Assembly (NCBI GenBank): GCA_963925035.1
Contig: CAWUSK010000021.1
Span: forward strand, 62,001-126,000
DNA from: UBA4466 sp963925035
GTDB lineage: Bacteria > Bacteroidota > Bacteroidia > Flavobacteriales_D > Crocinitomicaceae
Length of the DNA: 64,000 nucleotides
Direction of reading: 5' to 3'
Every line of letters starts with the position of its first letter. Position 1 is the first letter of the stretch. The position numbers and the translations under genes are program-made. Below, in pieces: positions 34,917 to 45,600 of this stretch. The notes under the pieces were generated by a model. It was not told the origin of the DNA. It did not search any database and worked only from the letters and a program-made list of their open reading frames with translations.

Positions 34917-36113
34917 TTATTTCTCTGGATTTTCTCTTGTAAAGGATGGAATACCCGTAACATCCATTCCTGTTATCAATAAATGAATATCATGAGTTCC
35001 CTCGTAAGTAATTACAGATTCAAGATTGGCCATGTGCCTCATCATTGAATATTCACTAGTAATACCCATTGCGCCATGTATTTGTCTTGCTTCCCTTGCG
35101 ATATCCAATGCGATTTCAACATTATTTCGTTTAGCCATTGAAATTTGTGCAGAAGTTGCCTTACCTTCATTTCTAAGTTGTCCTAATCTAAATGTTAATA
35201 ATTGAGCTTTAGTGATTTCAGTAATCATTTCGGCCAATTTCTTTTGTATTAATTGGAACGATGCAATTGGAACACCAAATTGTGTTCTTTCTTTTGAATA
35301 CCGTAATGCTTGATCGTAACAATCCATAGCTGCACCAAGTGCTCCCCATGCAATTCCGAAACGAGCAGAATCTAAACAACTTAATGGCGCCCCTAAACCT
35401 GAGCGACCAGGTAAAATATTTTCTTTTGGGATTTTAACATTGTCAAAAATTAGCTCTCCTGTAACAGATGCACGAAGCGATAATTTACCGTGCATTTCAG
35501 GAGTTGAAAATCCTTCCATTCCACGTTCAACAACAAGCCCATGAACTCGTCCTGTTTCATCTTTCGCCCAAACAACTGCGATTTGAGCAAAAGGGGCATT
35601 GGAAATCCACATTTTTGCACCGTTCAATATAACATGATCACCTGCATCCTTGAAATTTGTAATCATTCCACCTGGATTTGACCCGTGATCTGGTTCAGTT
35701 AAACCAAAGCACCCAATCATTTCACCAGTTGCTAATTTTGGAAGGTATTTTTGTTTTTGCTCTTCTGATCCATATTTCCAAATAGGATACATTACCAGAG
35801 AGCTTTGAACAGAAGCTGTAGAACGCAAACCTGAATCACATCTTTCCAGCTCTTGCATAATTAAACCGTAAGAAATTTGATCTAAGCCTGGCCCACCATA
35901 TTCCTCTGGAATATATGGTCCAAATGCCCCGATTTCTCCAAGACCAGGCAATATATGCATAGGAAAAGTTGCGTTTTCGTAGTGCTCATCAATGATTGGT
36001 GATACTTCTTTTTTTACCCATGCTCTTGCTGCATCTCTGACAAGTTTGTGTTCTTCAGAAAGTAAATCATCCATATTGAAATAATCGGGATGAACGTATA
36101 AATCAGTTTTCAT
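34917..36113 (-). CDS. gcdH: Acyl-CoA dehydrogenase, glutaryl-CoA dehydrogenase-like
   Basis: FAD enzyme of 398 residues. The catalytic base is Glu371 in VITYEGTHDIH, placed as in glutaryl-CoA dehydrogenases. The Arg in LRSTASVQSSLVMYPIW, which contacts the glutaryl carboxylate in that subgroup, is present, as is GCFGLTEPDHGSNP. It would oxidise and decarboxylate glutaryl-CoA to crotonyl-CoA in lysine/tryptophan breakdown. The ATG at 36113 is chosen because an ATG at 36137 falls within the -7 box. Confidence 0.85.
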   Translation of the reverse strand: MKTDLYVHPDYFNMDDLLSEEHKLVRDAARAWVKKEVSPIIDEHYENATFPMHILPGLGEIGAFGPYIPEEYGGPGLDQISYGLIMQELERCDSGLRSTASVQSSLVMYPIWKYGSEEQKQKYLPKLATGEMIGCFGLTEPDHGSNPGGMITNFKDAGDHVILNGAKMWISNAPFAQIAVVWAKDETGRVHGLVVERGMEGFSTPEMHGKLSLRASVTGELIFDNVKIPKENILPGRSGLGAPLSCLDSARFGIAWGALGAAMDCYDQALRYSKERTQFGVPIASFQLIQKKLAEMITEITKAQLLTFRLGQLRNEGKATSAQISMAKRNNVEIALDIAREARQIHGAMGITSEYSMMRHMANLESVITYEGTHDIHLLITGMDVTGIPSFTRENPEK

Positions 36114-36133
36114 ATTCTTCTGTTTTTGAATCA

Positions 36134-36141
36134 GCAAATTT
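36134..36141 (-). promoter_or_regulatory. Bacteroidota -7 box for the gcdH-like gene
   Basis: CAAATTTA on the plus strand reads TAAATTTG on the minus strand. It lies 21 bases before the ATG at 36113 and excludes the upstream start. Confidence 0.55.
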
Positions 36142-36185
36142 AACGATATTTTTATTCAATGTTAGAATAAATCAAATGCAAAAGA

Positions 36186-36193
36186 TAACTTTG
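36186..36193 (+). promoter_or_regulatory. Bacteroidota -7 box for the DUF4271-hemD pair
   Basis: TAACTTTG matches TAnnTTTG and lies 38 bases before the ATG at 36231. Divergent from the gcdH-like promoter. Confidence 0.5.
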
Positions 36194-36230
36194 TTGAGCA
36201 TTAACTTTTTTTAACAGAGAATAAAATATA

Positions 36231-36908
36231 ATGTTATTAGTAACTCTTGATACGTTTCCACAAGAATTAATTGCGCGCGATCATCCTATTACCTTAATTG
36301 TTGGCCTTGGGATGTTCTTATCATTTATACTAATCGCTCTAGCTAAATTAATTCAATCTGATATATACCTGCGATTAGCGTTTTCCTTTTTTAAAAATAA
36401 AGGGTTATATAGTTATTTGAGAGAATCATTCCCTGTCCAAAAGTTGGGTTCAGTGCTTTTATTAGCAAATTATTGGATTTCATTTAGTTTATTGTTGCTG
36501 CTTATTTTCAAAACGCAAAATGTCATTTTTGAGAATAACATTTGGGTTGTCATTTTAGTTCCCGTATTCGTTTGTTTATATAATGTCATTAGTATATTTA
36601 GTATAGGTTTAATTGCAAACGAAGGAAACCTTATTCAAACACCTATCGTTATGAAGATAAATGGAGCACAGCTTTTGGGTTTGGGATGCTCTGCTTTAGT
36701 GTTTTTAATGTCGTTGCAATTTATTGATAAGGAAACGTTTATTTCCTTATCTGTTGTTCTTTTAGTGTTTGAAAATAGCGTTAGATTAATTCGGAGTTTA
36801 GTTTACGTATTAGATCAACGTGTTTCGTGGTATTATATTATTTTGTATCTTTGCACCCTTGAAATTCTTCCACTATTTATTACATGGTATGTTTTACTGG
36901 TGAATTAA
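36231..36908 (+). CDS. DUF4271 membrane protein
   Basis: Polytopic membrane protein of 225 residues with about six helices (for example ITLIVGLGMFLSFILIALA, IWVVILVPVFVCLYNVI). It fits DUF4271, a Bacteroidota-only family. It precedes hemD by 36 bases. The pairing with uroporphyrinogen-III synthase is one I recall from other Bacteroidota; the function is unknown. Confidence 0.8.
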   Translation: MLLVTLDTFPQELIARDHPITLIVGLGMFLSFILIALAKLIQSDIYLRLAFSFFKNKGLYSYLRESFPVQKLGSVLLLANYWISFSLLLLLIFKTQNVIFENNIWVVILVPVFVCLYNVISIFSIGLIANEGNLIQTPIVMKINGAQLLGLGCSALVFLMSLQFIDKETFISLSVVLLVFENSVRLIRSLVYVLDQRVSWYYIILYLCTLEILPLFITWYVLLVN

Positions 36909-36944
36909 TGATAATAAGCTTGTTTAACGAAATATTATAGCAGA

Positions 36945-37694
36945 GTGGCAATTAAGACAATTTTGGTTTCTCAACCTAAACCAGAAGGCAATAAATCGCC
37001 TTATTTTGATTTAGCTGAACGTCATGGGTTAAAAATTGACTTCAGATCTTTTATTCAGGTAGAGGGTATTGATGCTCAGGAATTTCGATCTCAAAAAGTT
37101 GACGTGAAAGAGCATACTGCAATTATTTTGACGTCAAAAACAGCTGTTGATCATTTCTTTAGAATTGCTGGCGAATTGCGTTTCGAAGTCCCTGACACAA
37201 TGAAGTATTTCTGTATATCAGAAGCAGTGGCCTATTACTTGCAAAAGTATGTCACTTACAGAAAGCGAAAAATATTTTTTGGAAAACAAACAATAGAAGA
37301 TTTAGTAGAAATATTAAAAAAGCACAAAAAAGAAAAATTTCTATTGCCTTGTACTGATATTTTGAGAGATAAAATTCCTGAAACTTTGATTGCAAGCGAT
37401 ATTGATTTTTCAAAAGCTGTATTATTTAGAACAGTCGCTTCGGATTTATCTGATTTGGAGGACGTTTATTATGACATGTTGGTGTTTTACAGTCCAGGAG
37501 GGATAGAATCCTTGCTAAAGAATTTTCCGGACTTCAAGCAGAATAAAACATTTATTGCTGCTTTTGGGCCAACTACAGCCAATGCAATTGTGAAGAACAA
37601 CCTGCGTTTAGACCTGCACGCGCCTCAGACAAATGCTCCATCAATGACCGGTGCAATTGAGTTATTTGTAAAAGAGCAAGGAAAGAAAAAGTAG
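36945..37694 (+). CDS. hemD: Uroporphyrinogen-III synthase
   Basis: Cyclises hydroxymethylbilane to uroporphyrinogen III for haem synthesis. 249 residues, starting at GTG. The family is very divergent; recognisable parts are ILVSQPKPEGNKSPY at the N-terminus, TAIILTSKTAVDHFF, and MLVFYSPGGIESLL with FIAAFGPTTANAI near the end. Located right after DUF4271, its habitual neighbour. No other haem gene is nearby. Confidence 0.85.
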   Translation: MAIKTILVSQPKPEGNKSPYFDLAERHGLKIDFRSFIQVEGIDAQEFRSQKVDVKEHTAIILTSKTAVDHFFRIAGELRFEVPDTMKYFCISEAVAYYLQKYVTYRKRKIFFGKQTIEDLVEILKKHKKEKFLLPCTDILRDKIPETLIASDIDFSKAVLFRTVASDLSDLEDVYYDMLVFYSPGGIESLLKNFPDFKQNKTFIAAFGPTTANAIVKNNLRLDLHAPQTNAPSMTGAIELFVKEQGKKK

Positions 37695-37866
37695 CAACTC
37701 ATTATTAGACTTGTTTTTACGCGGGCTAATCACACCTAAAACTCTATTAAACAGTACTTTTCATGTTTTGTTATTTAACTAAACAGACCTTGATTGTTCT
37801 ATTAGCAGTTCAATAATAATTGAAATAATGATTTTAATTTAAAGTTGTATTATTGTAGTTTTATTG

Positions 37867-37880
37867 TTACAAATTTGTAA
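37867..37880. promoter_or_regulatory. Perfect 14-bp palindrome before the Omp28-like gene
   Basis: TTACAAATTTGTAA ends 13 bases before the ATG at 37894. It could be an operator. It carries TA-N4-TTTG rather than the usual TAnnTTTG, so it is not a standard -7 box. Confidence 0.4.
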
Positions 37881-37893
37881 AACTTATATTATT

Positions 37894-39669
37894 ATGAAAA
37901 AATTAATACTTCCATTGGTTTTTTGTTCGACGTCAATTATGGCTTTCGCTCAAAATCTGCCAGTATCTCAAACTGCAATGAATAAAAATGCAATTCTTGA
38001 AGAGCTTACTGGAATTAATTGTCAATATTGTCCGGATGGACACAAAAGAGCCGCTCAAGTAGCAGCAGCTAACCCGGGTCGAGTTGTCCTAGTTAATATT
38101 CACGCTGGTGGATACGCAAATGCGACTCCAGATTTCAGAACTACTGATGGAACTGCAATTGATGGTTTCTTTACTGCAAGCGGATATCCAGCTGGTTCAG
38201 TTCAAAGAACACCTTTCCAAGCTGAAACGGCTTTAGCAACAGGTAGAGGTAACTGGACTTCTCAAGTTAACACAACTTTAGCACAAGCTTCTCCTGCAAA
38301 CATCGCGTTAAATGCAACTATTGATGCTATCTCAAGAGAATTAACTGTTACGGTTGAAGCATTTTATACTTCACCTTATGCACCTGGAACTACTCATTAC
38401 ATTAATGTAGGTATTCTTCAAGATGATCTTGAGTCGGCACAATCTGGTGCAGCACAATGGTATCCTGAAATGATTCAATCAAATGGGAAGTACCAACATA
38501 AGCACATGTTTAGAGGGTTTATCAATGATGGCGGAACTTGGGGAGATCCAATTGACGCATCATCAGGGTCTGTTATTACTAGAACTTATACGTATACTTT
38601 ACCTGCTTCTATTAATGCAAATGATTTGACTTTAGGTAAATTGAAGATTTTTACAATGATGCACGTTGGACATAATGCATATAATAATTCTCCAGTTATT
38701 ACTGCTGCTGAAGTAATTCCAGATTACACGAATGTTTCTGATCCTTCTGCTAACTTAAACAGCATTGTTAATTCATTCAACATTTGTGATGGTGGATCTA
38801 TTGTTCCAGTTGTTAAAATTGTGAACAATGGTTCAGCAATTACTACAGTTGATTTACAAGCTACTGTTAATGGTGGCACTCCGGTTCCTTTTACTTACAA
38901 CGGATCAATTCCTACTTTTGGAACTGCTGAGGTTACTTTACCTTCAATGGTTGTAAATGCGATAGGAACGAACAATCTTGTTGTTGATATCCTTACAGTT
39001 AATGGAAGTGCTGCTTATGTTGGAACAGTTGCGACGCAAACAAAACCAATTGCAATTGCAACAACAGGGGCATCAACGAACTTGACGATTAAAATGACAA
39101 CTGATAGATATGGTGATGAGTTAACTTGGAAATTATTTAATTCAGCGAATACAGTTGTTGCTCAGGGAGGACCTTATACTCAACAAGGATCTACAGGTGC
39201 GTATCCTCAGGCAGATGTAAATGTTACAGTTGCAAATAATGAGTGTTACCGCGCTGTAGTTTACGATACTTACGGTGATGGATTTGATTCTGGTTACGGA
39301 AATGGTGATTTCAAAATTGTTTCTGGCGGTATTAACGCTGCAACTATTACAACTTTTAGTAGCTCTGAAATGGAAGATGCAATGTATGTTAGTGAAGTTG
39401 CAGGAATCAATGAGTTGTCTGAAATTAACATGTCAATTTTCCCTAATCCAGCTTCAGGAAATGTAAACGTATCTTTTGATGCTACAGAAGCAGATTACAC
39501 AATTGTAATCATGGATTTGCAAGGTAGATCAGTAACTTCAGAACACAAAAGTGATTCTAAAGGAATGCAAACAATTACTATTCCAGTATCAGAATTGGCA
39601 AGTGGAAGCTACTTAGTTTCTGTTTCCTCTGCAAAAGGAAATACTAATAAGAAAGTAACGATTAAATAA
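37894..39669 (+). CDS. Omp28-like T9SS cargo protein with CxxC motif
   Basis: 591 residues from the ATG at 37894, which begins a clean signal peptide (KKLILPLVFCSTSIMAFAQ). An ATG ten codons upstream would spoil it. ILEELTGINCQYCPDGHK carries a CxxC in a thioredoxin-like context, as in Omp28-related proteins. Beta-rich domains follow. The C-terminus, MSIFPNPASGNVNVSF to ASGSYLVSV, is a T9SS type A sorting domain, so it is exported to or beyond the cell surface. Function unknown; a surface redox role is possible. Confidence 0.87.
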   Translation: MKKLILPLVFCSTSIMAFAQNLPVSQTAMNKNAILEELTGINCQYCPDGHKRAAQVAAANPGRVVLVNIHAGGYANATPDFRTTDGTAIDGFFTASGYPAGSVQRTPFQAETALATGRGNWTSQVNTTLAQASPANIALNATIDAISRELTVTVEAFYTSPYAPGTTHYINVGILQDDLESAQSGAAQWYPEMIQSNGKYQHKHMFRGFINDGGTWGDPIDASSGSVITRTYTYTLPASINANDLTLGKLKIFTMMHVGHNAYNNSPVITAAEVIPDYTNVSDPSANLNSIVNSFNICDGGSIVPVVKIVNNGSAITTVDLQATVNGGTPVPFTYNGSIPTFGTAEVTLPSMVVNAIGTNNLVVDILTVNGSAAYVGTVATQTKPIAIATTGASTNLTIKMTTDRYGDELTWKLFNSANTVVAQGGPYTQQGSTGAYPQADVNVTVANNECYRAVVYDTYGDGFDSGYGNGDFKIVSGGINAATITTFSSSEMEDAMYVSEVAGINELSEINMSIFPNPASGNVNVSFDATEADYTIVIMDLQGRSVTSEHKSDSKGMQTITIPVSELASGSYLVSVSSAKGNTNKKVTIK

Positions 39670-39717
39670 CCTACTCTTTCATTTGAGTATTCAAACTAGA
39701 AGATTGATCTTAAATTT

Positions 39718-39750
39718 AAAAGCCGTGCGAGTTTCCGTACGGCTTTTTTT
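39718..39750 (+). terminator. Rho-independent terminator of the Omp28-like gene
   Basis: AAAAGCCGTGCG (39718-39729) pairs with CGTACGGCTTTT (39736-39747) with one G-T wobble, a 6-base loop and a T-tract to 39750. Confidence 0.9.
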
Positions 39751-39781
39751 GTTTTAAACGGCTGTAATCCGCTATTTTTAG

Positions 39782-39789
39782 TAACTTTG
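39782..39789 (+). promoter_or_regulatory. Bacteroidota -7 box for maeB
   Basis: TAACTTTG matches TAnnTTTG and lies 22 bases before the ATG at 39812, directly after the preceding terminator. Confidence 0.6.
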
Positions 39790-39811
39790 CCTTCTTCAAA
39801 ACACATCAAAA

Positions 39812-42076
39812 ATGGCGAAAATTAGAAAACAAGAAGCATTGGATTATCATTCAATGGGAAAACCTGGTAAAATCGAGGTAGTACCAACGAAACCATACTC
39901 TTCTCAACGAGATTTATCTTTGGCCTATTCGCCTGGAGTTGCCGAACCATGTTTGAAAATAGCTGAAAACAAAGATGACGTTTACAAATATACGAGCAAA
40001 GGAAATTTAGTAGCTGTTATATCAAACGGAACTGCTGTTTTGGGATTGGGAAATATTGGTCCTGAAGCATCTAAGCCAGTCATGGAAGGGAAGGGTTTAC
40101 TATTTAAAATCTTTGCAGATATAGACGTGTTTGATATTGAAGTTGATGCTTCCGATCCTGAGTTATTTATTCAAACGGTAAAAGCAATTGCGCCAACCTT
40201 TGGAGGGATAAACCTGGAAGACATCAAAGCGCCTGAGGCTTTTGAAATAGAAAGACGGCTAAAAGAGGAGCTGGACATTCCAGTAATGCATGATGATCAA
40301 CACGGAACAGCGATTATTTCTGCTGCTGGATTATTGAATGCGCTTGAATTAGCAAAGAAAAAAATAGAGAAAGTTAAGTTCGTTGTTTCTGGTGCTGGAC
40401 CTTCAGCTATGGCATGTGTAAAGCTGTACACTGCGTTGGGTGCAAAAACAGAGAATATATTTATGTTCGATTCGAAAGGACTATTGTGCGCTGAAAGAGA
40501 TGATGTTGATAACTACAAAGCACCGTATTCTAAACATAAAAAATCAGTTGCTTTCGATGCGGCATTTAAAAAGGCAGATGTCTTTATCGGCTTATCGAGA
40601 GGAGGAATTGTATCTAAGGAGATGATTCAATTGATGGCTAAAGACCCAATTGTTTTTGCACTTGCAAACCCTGAACCTGAAATTTCATATAAAGATGCAA
40701 TGTCGGCTAGAAAAGACATTATTATGGCAACAGGAAGGTCTGACCATCCTAACCAAGTGAATAATGTTCTAGGGTTCCCTTTTATCTTTAGAGGTGCTTT
40801 GGATGTTAGAGCAACAACGATAAATGAAGAAATGAAGTTGGCTGCAGTACGTGCAATCTCTTCGCTAGCAAAGGAAACAATCCCAGAAGAAGTAATCGAA
40901 GCATACGGAGAAAAAAATATTTCATTTGGCCGTGAACAATTTATTCCAAAACCATTAGATCCTAGATTGATTTATTATGTTGCACCAGCGGTTGCCAAAG
41001 CAGCAATGGATTCAGGGGTAGCGAAAAATCCAATTGAGGATTGGGACGTCTATGAAATGGAATTAAAAAACCGTTTGGGCTTAGATAATAAATTGATTCG
41101 GAATATTACTGAAAAAGCACAAAGATCTCCGAAACGAGTAGTTTTTGCTGAAGCGGATAACATTAAAATATTGAAAGCTGCACAAACGGCTTGGGAAGAA
41201 GGTGTTGCTTTTCCAGTTTTATTGGGAAAAAAAGCAATAATTGAAGGACTTATCAATGAATACAGCATCGAGTTTCAGGATGTTGAAATTATTGACCCTA
41301 AGTCGGATGAAGAAATTGAACGCAGAAAAGCATTTGGACTTAAATTCTTTGAAAAAAGAAAACGAAAAGGTGTAACGGAATTTGAAGCAATACAATTGAT
41401 GCGTGAGCGAAATCATTTTGGCGCTATGATGGTTGAGTCAGGTGAAGCGGATGCTATGATTTCGGGGATCACAAGAAACTACAGAGATGTTGTTCGTCCT
41501 GCAATTCAAACAGTTGGTGTGCAAAAAGGGATGACTAAAGTCGCGGGAATGTACATTCTTAACACGAAAAGAGGGCCTTTATTTTTAGCAGATACTACAA
41601 TTAATTTGAATCCTTCAGCGAGAGATATAGCTGAAATCACCTCGAATGTTGCTAAAACAATTCGAAAGTTTAAGGTGATTCCACGTGTTGCATTGTTGAG
41701 TTATTCAAATTTTGGTTCATCCATAGGAGAAGACGCTGAGAAAATGGCAGAAGCCACTCGAATTTTACATGAAGAAGATCCAAATCTAATTGTAGATGGA
41801 GAAGTTCAAGCAAATTTCGCGTTGAATAGTTCGTTGATGGAAGAAAACTTTTCTTTTTCATCATTGACGAACAAAAAAGTGAATACACTTATATTTCCAA
41901 ACCTTTCATCGGGTAATATTGCATATAAATTGTTGCAAGAGATAACAGAGGGAGATGCTGTTGGACCAGTTTTAGTCGGATTGAGTAAATCAATACATGT
42001 ACTCCAAATGGGTTCTTCAGTGCGCGAAATTATTAACATGGTGAAAGTGGCCGTGGTTGACGCTCAAAATAAATAA
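39812..42076 (+). CDS. maeB: NADP-dependent malic enzyme with phosphotransacetylase-like domain
   Basis: Decarboxylates malate to pyruvate with NADP reduction. Residues 1-~430 are the malic enzyme part (SLAYSPGVAEPC, NGTAVLGLGNIGP, FDIEVDASDPE, MHDDQHGTAIISAAGLLNAL). The remaining ~320 residues resemble phosphate acetyltransferase (VVFAEADNIKILKAA, ADAMISGITRNYRDVVRP); in this family that part is regulatory rather than catalytic. 754 residues is usual. It begins the maeB-ruvA-sprA run. Confidence 0.94.
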   Translation: MAKIRKQEALDYHSMGKPGKIEVVPTKPYSSQRDLSLAYSPGVAEPCLKIAENKDDVYKYTSKGNLVAVISNGTAVLGLGNIGPEASKPVMEGKGLLFKIFADIDVFDIEVDASDPELFIQTVKAIAPTFGGINLEDIKAPEAFEIERRLKEELDIPVMHDDQHGTAIISAAGLLNALELAKKKIEKVKFVVSGAGPSAMACVKLYTALGAKTENIFMFDSKGLLCAERDDVDNYKAPYSKHKKSVAFDAAFKKADVFIGLSRGGIVSKEMIQLMAKDPIVFALANPEPEISYKDAMSARKDIIMATGRSDHPNQVNNVLGFPFIFRGALDVRATTINEEMKLAAVRAISSLAKETIPEEVIEAYGEKNISFGREQFIPKPLDPRLIYYVAPAVAKAAMDSGVAKNPIEDWDVYEMELKNRLGLDNKLIRNITEKAQRSPKRVVFAEADNIKILKAAQTAWEEGVAFPVLLGKKAIIEGLINEYSIEFQDVEIIDPKSDEEIERRKAFGLKFFEKRKRKGVTEFEAIQLMRERNHFGAMMVESGEADAMISGITRNYRDVVRPAIQTVGVQKGMTKVAGMYILNTKRGPLFLADTTINLNPSARDIAEITSNVAKTIRKFKVIPRVALLSYSNFGSSIGEDAEKMAEATRILHEEDPNLIVDGEVQANFALNSSLMEENFSFSSLTNKKVNTLIFPNLSSGNIAYKLLQEITEGDAVGPVLVGLSKSIHVLQMGSSVREIINMVKVAVVDAQNK

Positions 42077-42078
42077 GT

Positions 42079-42654
42079 ATGATTGGTCAATTAAACGGCG
42101 AAATTATTGAAAGAAACCCGACTGAACTGATCGTTGAGTGCGGTGGAGTTGGGTATGAAGTGAAAATTTCATTGAATACATTCAGCGCGTTGCCCAAGGA
42201 GAACAAATTGCGATTATATACGAAGTTTATCGTTCGAGAAGATGCTCAAATACTTTACGGTTTCGTTGAAAAAATTGAACGTGAAATGTTTAATCATTTG
42301 ATTTCTGTTTCTGGAATTGGTCCAAACACGGCAATGATAATGCTTTCATCACTGATTCCAGAAGAAATTGCTTCGGCAATTCAAAATGAAGATGTCAAAA
42401 CTATTCAAGGAATTAAAGGAATCGGCGCTAAGACCGCACAACGTGTTATCGTTGACTTGAAGGACAAAATGTTAAAAATGGCATTTTCAACTGAAAATAT
42501 TTTCAATGTGGGCAATACAAGCCAATCTGAGGCGTTAACTGCATTGGTATCCTTAGGATTCGACAAGAAATCTGCTGAAAAGGTGATTGATAAAGTTAGC
42601 ACAGGTGAAGATTCTGTCGAAAAGTTAATTAAGGATGCATTGAAAATTTTATAA
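42079..42654 (+). CDS. ruvA: Holliday junction helicase subunit RuvA
   Basis: Binds four-way DNA junctions and loads RuvB. 191 residues with the OB-fold start (MIGQLNGEIIERNPTELIVE), helix-hairpin-helix segments SVSGIGPNTAM and GIKGIGAKTAQRVIVDLKDK, and the C-terminal RuvB-contact domain (ALVSLGFDKKSAEKVI). It starts 2 bases after maeB ends. Neither ruvB nor ruvC is here. Confidence 0.95.
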   Translation: MIGQLNGEIIERNPTELIVECGGVGYEVKISLNTFSALPKENKLRLYTKFIVREDAQILYGFVEKIEREMFNHLISVSGIGPNTAMIMLSSLIPEEIASAIQNEDVKTIQGIKGIGAKTAQRVIVDLKDKMLKMAFSTENIFNVGNTSQSEALTALVSLGFDKKSAEKVIDKVSTGEDSVEKLIKDALKIL

Positions 42655-42680
42655 TTTTGCAGCTTGCTGGATTGCTACAT

Positions 42681-45600
42681 ATGAGATTAATACTAGTATT
42701 TTTTTTACTTACCACGACGTTAGCTATATCGCAGGACTCAACTTTGGTGTTCCCGATAGAGAATGGTGTTGATCCGACTCAAACAGCTCCTCAAAGCTTC
42801 GATTTAGGAGACCCAACAGGTGTTAATCAAACGATTGTTTACGACCCAATAACGGGAACTTATGTTTTTAAGGAAACGATAGGCAATACAGGTCTTAATT
42901 ATCGAAATCCTTCCATGATGACTTTGGACGAGTACTTAGAGTACGAGCGTCAAAAATCGTTGCAAGAAAATTGGAAAGAAAAAATTGATGAGCAAACTGC
43001 TGAAAATCAACCGATGGAATTTCCAATTAAAATTGGAAGCAAGTTGTTTGAGAGCTTTTTTGGTTCTGATCAAATTACAATTCGTCCACAAGGAACTGTT
43101 GAGCTATCACTTGGTGTAAATTCATCGAGATACGACAATCCTCTGATTCCTGTGAAACAGCGAAAAATTACTCGTTTTGATTTCGATCAACAAATTAACT
43201 TAAATCTTGTCGGAGAAATTGGAACGCGGTTGAAATTAGGTGTAAGTTATAATACACAAGCAGCATTTGATTTTGATAATATCACCAAATTACAATATGC
43301 TGGTGACGAAGATCAAATTATTCAGAAAATTGAATTGGGAAATGTTTCTATGGCTTTGCCAACATCGTTAATTCAAGGTTCTCAAACATTATTTGGTGCA
43401 ACAACTCAACTTAAATTTGGAAATACAACGGTAGATTTAATTGCTGCATCGTCTAAAGGAAAGCGTGATGAAATTAACATTACAGGAAAAGCTCAGGTAC
43501 AAGAATTTGAGTTAAGTGCGGATAATTATGAGGTAAACAAACATTACTTTGTCAACTTGTATCACCACGATCACTATGATCAAAGTATGTCAACATTGCC
43601 AATTGTAAATACGACTGTAAACATTACACGTATGGAAGTTTGGTTGACGAATAGAACCAATAACACAGATAACACAAGAAATATTATAGCATTTACTGAT
43701 TTAGGGGAAGCTCTTTCTCAGAATGTGCAAGGAAATCCTGGAAATCTTTCTTCAAGCGAATTGCCAGACAATGATGCAAATGGTCTTTATGCTTGGGCTT
43801 CAGGCCAACCATTAGTCCGTGGATTTGTTAGTGCAGTTTCTGTTTTAACTTCACAAGGAACAACACCTGGACCTTTTCAACAAGCATTTGATTATGAGAA
43901 AGTTCAAAATGCGCGTAAATTAAGTGAACAAGAGTTTTCATACAATGCTCAACTAGGATTTATTTCCCTGAATCAACCGTTGAATAACGATGAAGTTTTA
44001 GCTGTCTCCTATGAATATACATATCGCGGAGAAACTTACCAAGTCGGTGAGTTTTCAACGGATGGTATTGCAGGACAGGAAGCCTTGATTTTGAAATTAT
44101 TGAAACCTACGATTATCAATCCACAGAACAAAGTATGGGACTTGATGATGAAGAATGTTTATTCTATTGGGGCTTATCAAGTTGATCAAACAGGATTTAG
44201 ATTGGATTTATTGTACAATAATCCTGCAACTTCACTTTCAGTGCCTTTCATGCCGTCAGAAAACTTGGGACCGAATGTTACAGGAATTTCGGACAAGCAA
44301 TTGGTTACATTATTAGAAATGGATAAAATCAATGTTTCGAATCAACCTTTTTCGGATGGTTCATTTGATTTTGTGCCAATTCAATTCAACGGAAATCGTG
44401 CCGAAAATGGTGGTACCATAAATACAAGAAATGGGCGGGTTTATTTTTCTACTGTTGAACCATTTGGTAAAACATTGGCTGATAAGTTAGACGCAGCAGG
44501 AGTTTCTCCCGTAATTATCAAGCAAATAGCTTATACTGAATTATACGATTCGACTAAAACAGCTGCTCAACAAATCCCAAGTAAAAATAGGTTCAGCTTT
44601 AAGGGAGAATACCAGTCTTCTATAAGTTCGGATATTCCTTTAAATGCATTAAATGTTCCTGAAGGAGCAGTGTCTGTTACCGCAGGTGGAATTAAATTGA
44701 CCGAAGGTGTTGATTATACGGTTGATTATAACTTGGGTCGTGTAAAGATCATAAATACTGGAATTTTAGAATCGAATACGCCCATTAAAATTTCTATCGA
44801 AAGTAATTCTGTGTTTGGTTTTCAATCGAAATCTCTCTTTGGTGCCAGGGTCGCACATAAGTTTGGAACAAAGCTTAACATTGCTGGAACATGGATGCGC
44901 ATGCAAGAACGTCCTGTCACTCAAAAGGTGGATTACGGAAGTGAGCCGTTTAAAAACAACATTATTGGGTTTGATTTTCAGTACAGAACAGAAGTTCCAT
45001 TTCTTACAAAACTGGTTGACATGTTGCCAGTTATTTCAACCAAAGAAAAGTCTACTTTCTCATTTAATGGCGAGTTTGCGCACTTAATACCAGGTACTCC
45101 AAGAGCAATAAGCAAAGATGGAACATCCTACATTGATGATTTTGAAGGAGCACAAAGTTCAATTGATTTGAAGTCTGTTTCTTCATGGAGATTAGCTACC
45201 ATTCCTCAAGGTCAACCTGATTTATTCCCAGAAGCGGGTGCTCAAGATTTAACCGCGGGGGCGAAACGTTCAAAACTTGCGTGGTACAATATTGATCCTT
45301 TGTTTTATCAAAGCAGCAGTTTAACTCCGCAACATATCATAGATGATCCGCAACAATTGGCTGATAGCCGAATGAGAGCGGTGAATCAAAAAGATATTTG
45401 GCCGAACTGGGATCCTCAATACGGGTCTATCACAAATGTATCTATCTTGGATTTGGCCTATTATCCAAATGAACGAGGAATGTACAATTATGACATTACG
45501 AACGCTGTAAATCCCGATGGAACTTTTACGAATCCTGAAAATCGCTGGGGAGGCATAATGCGCGCTCTTTCTACTACAAATTTTGAAGAAACGAACATTG

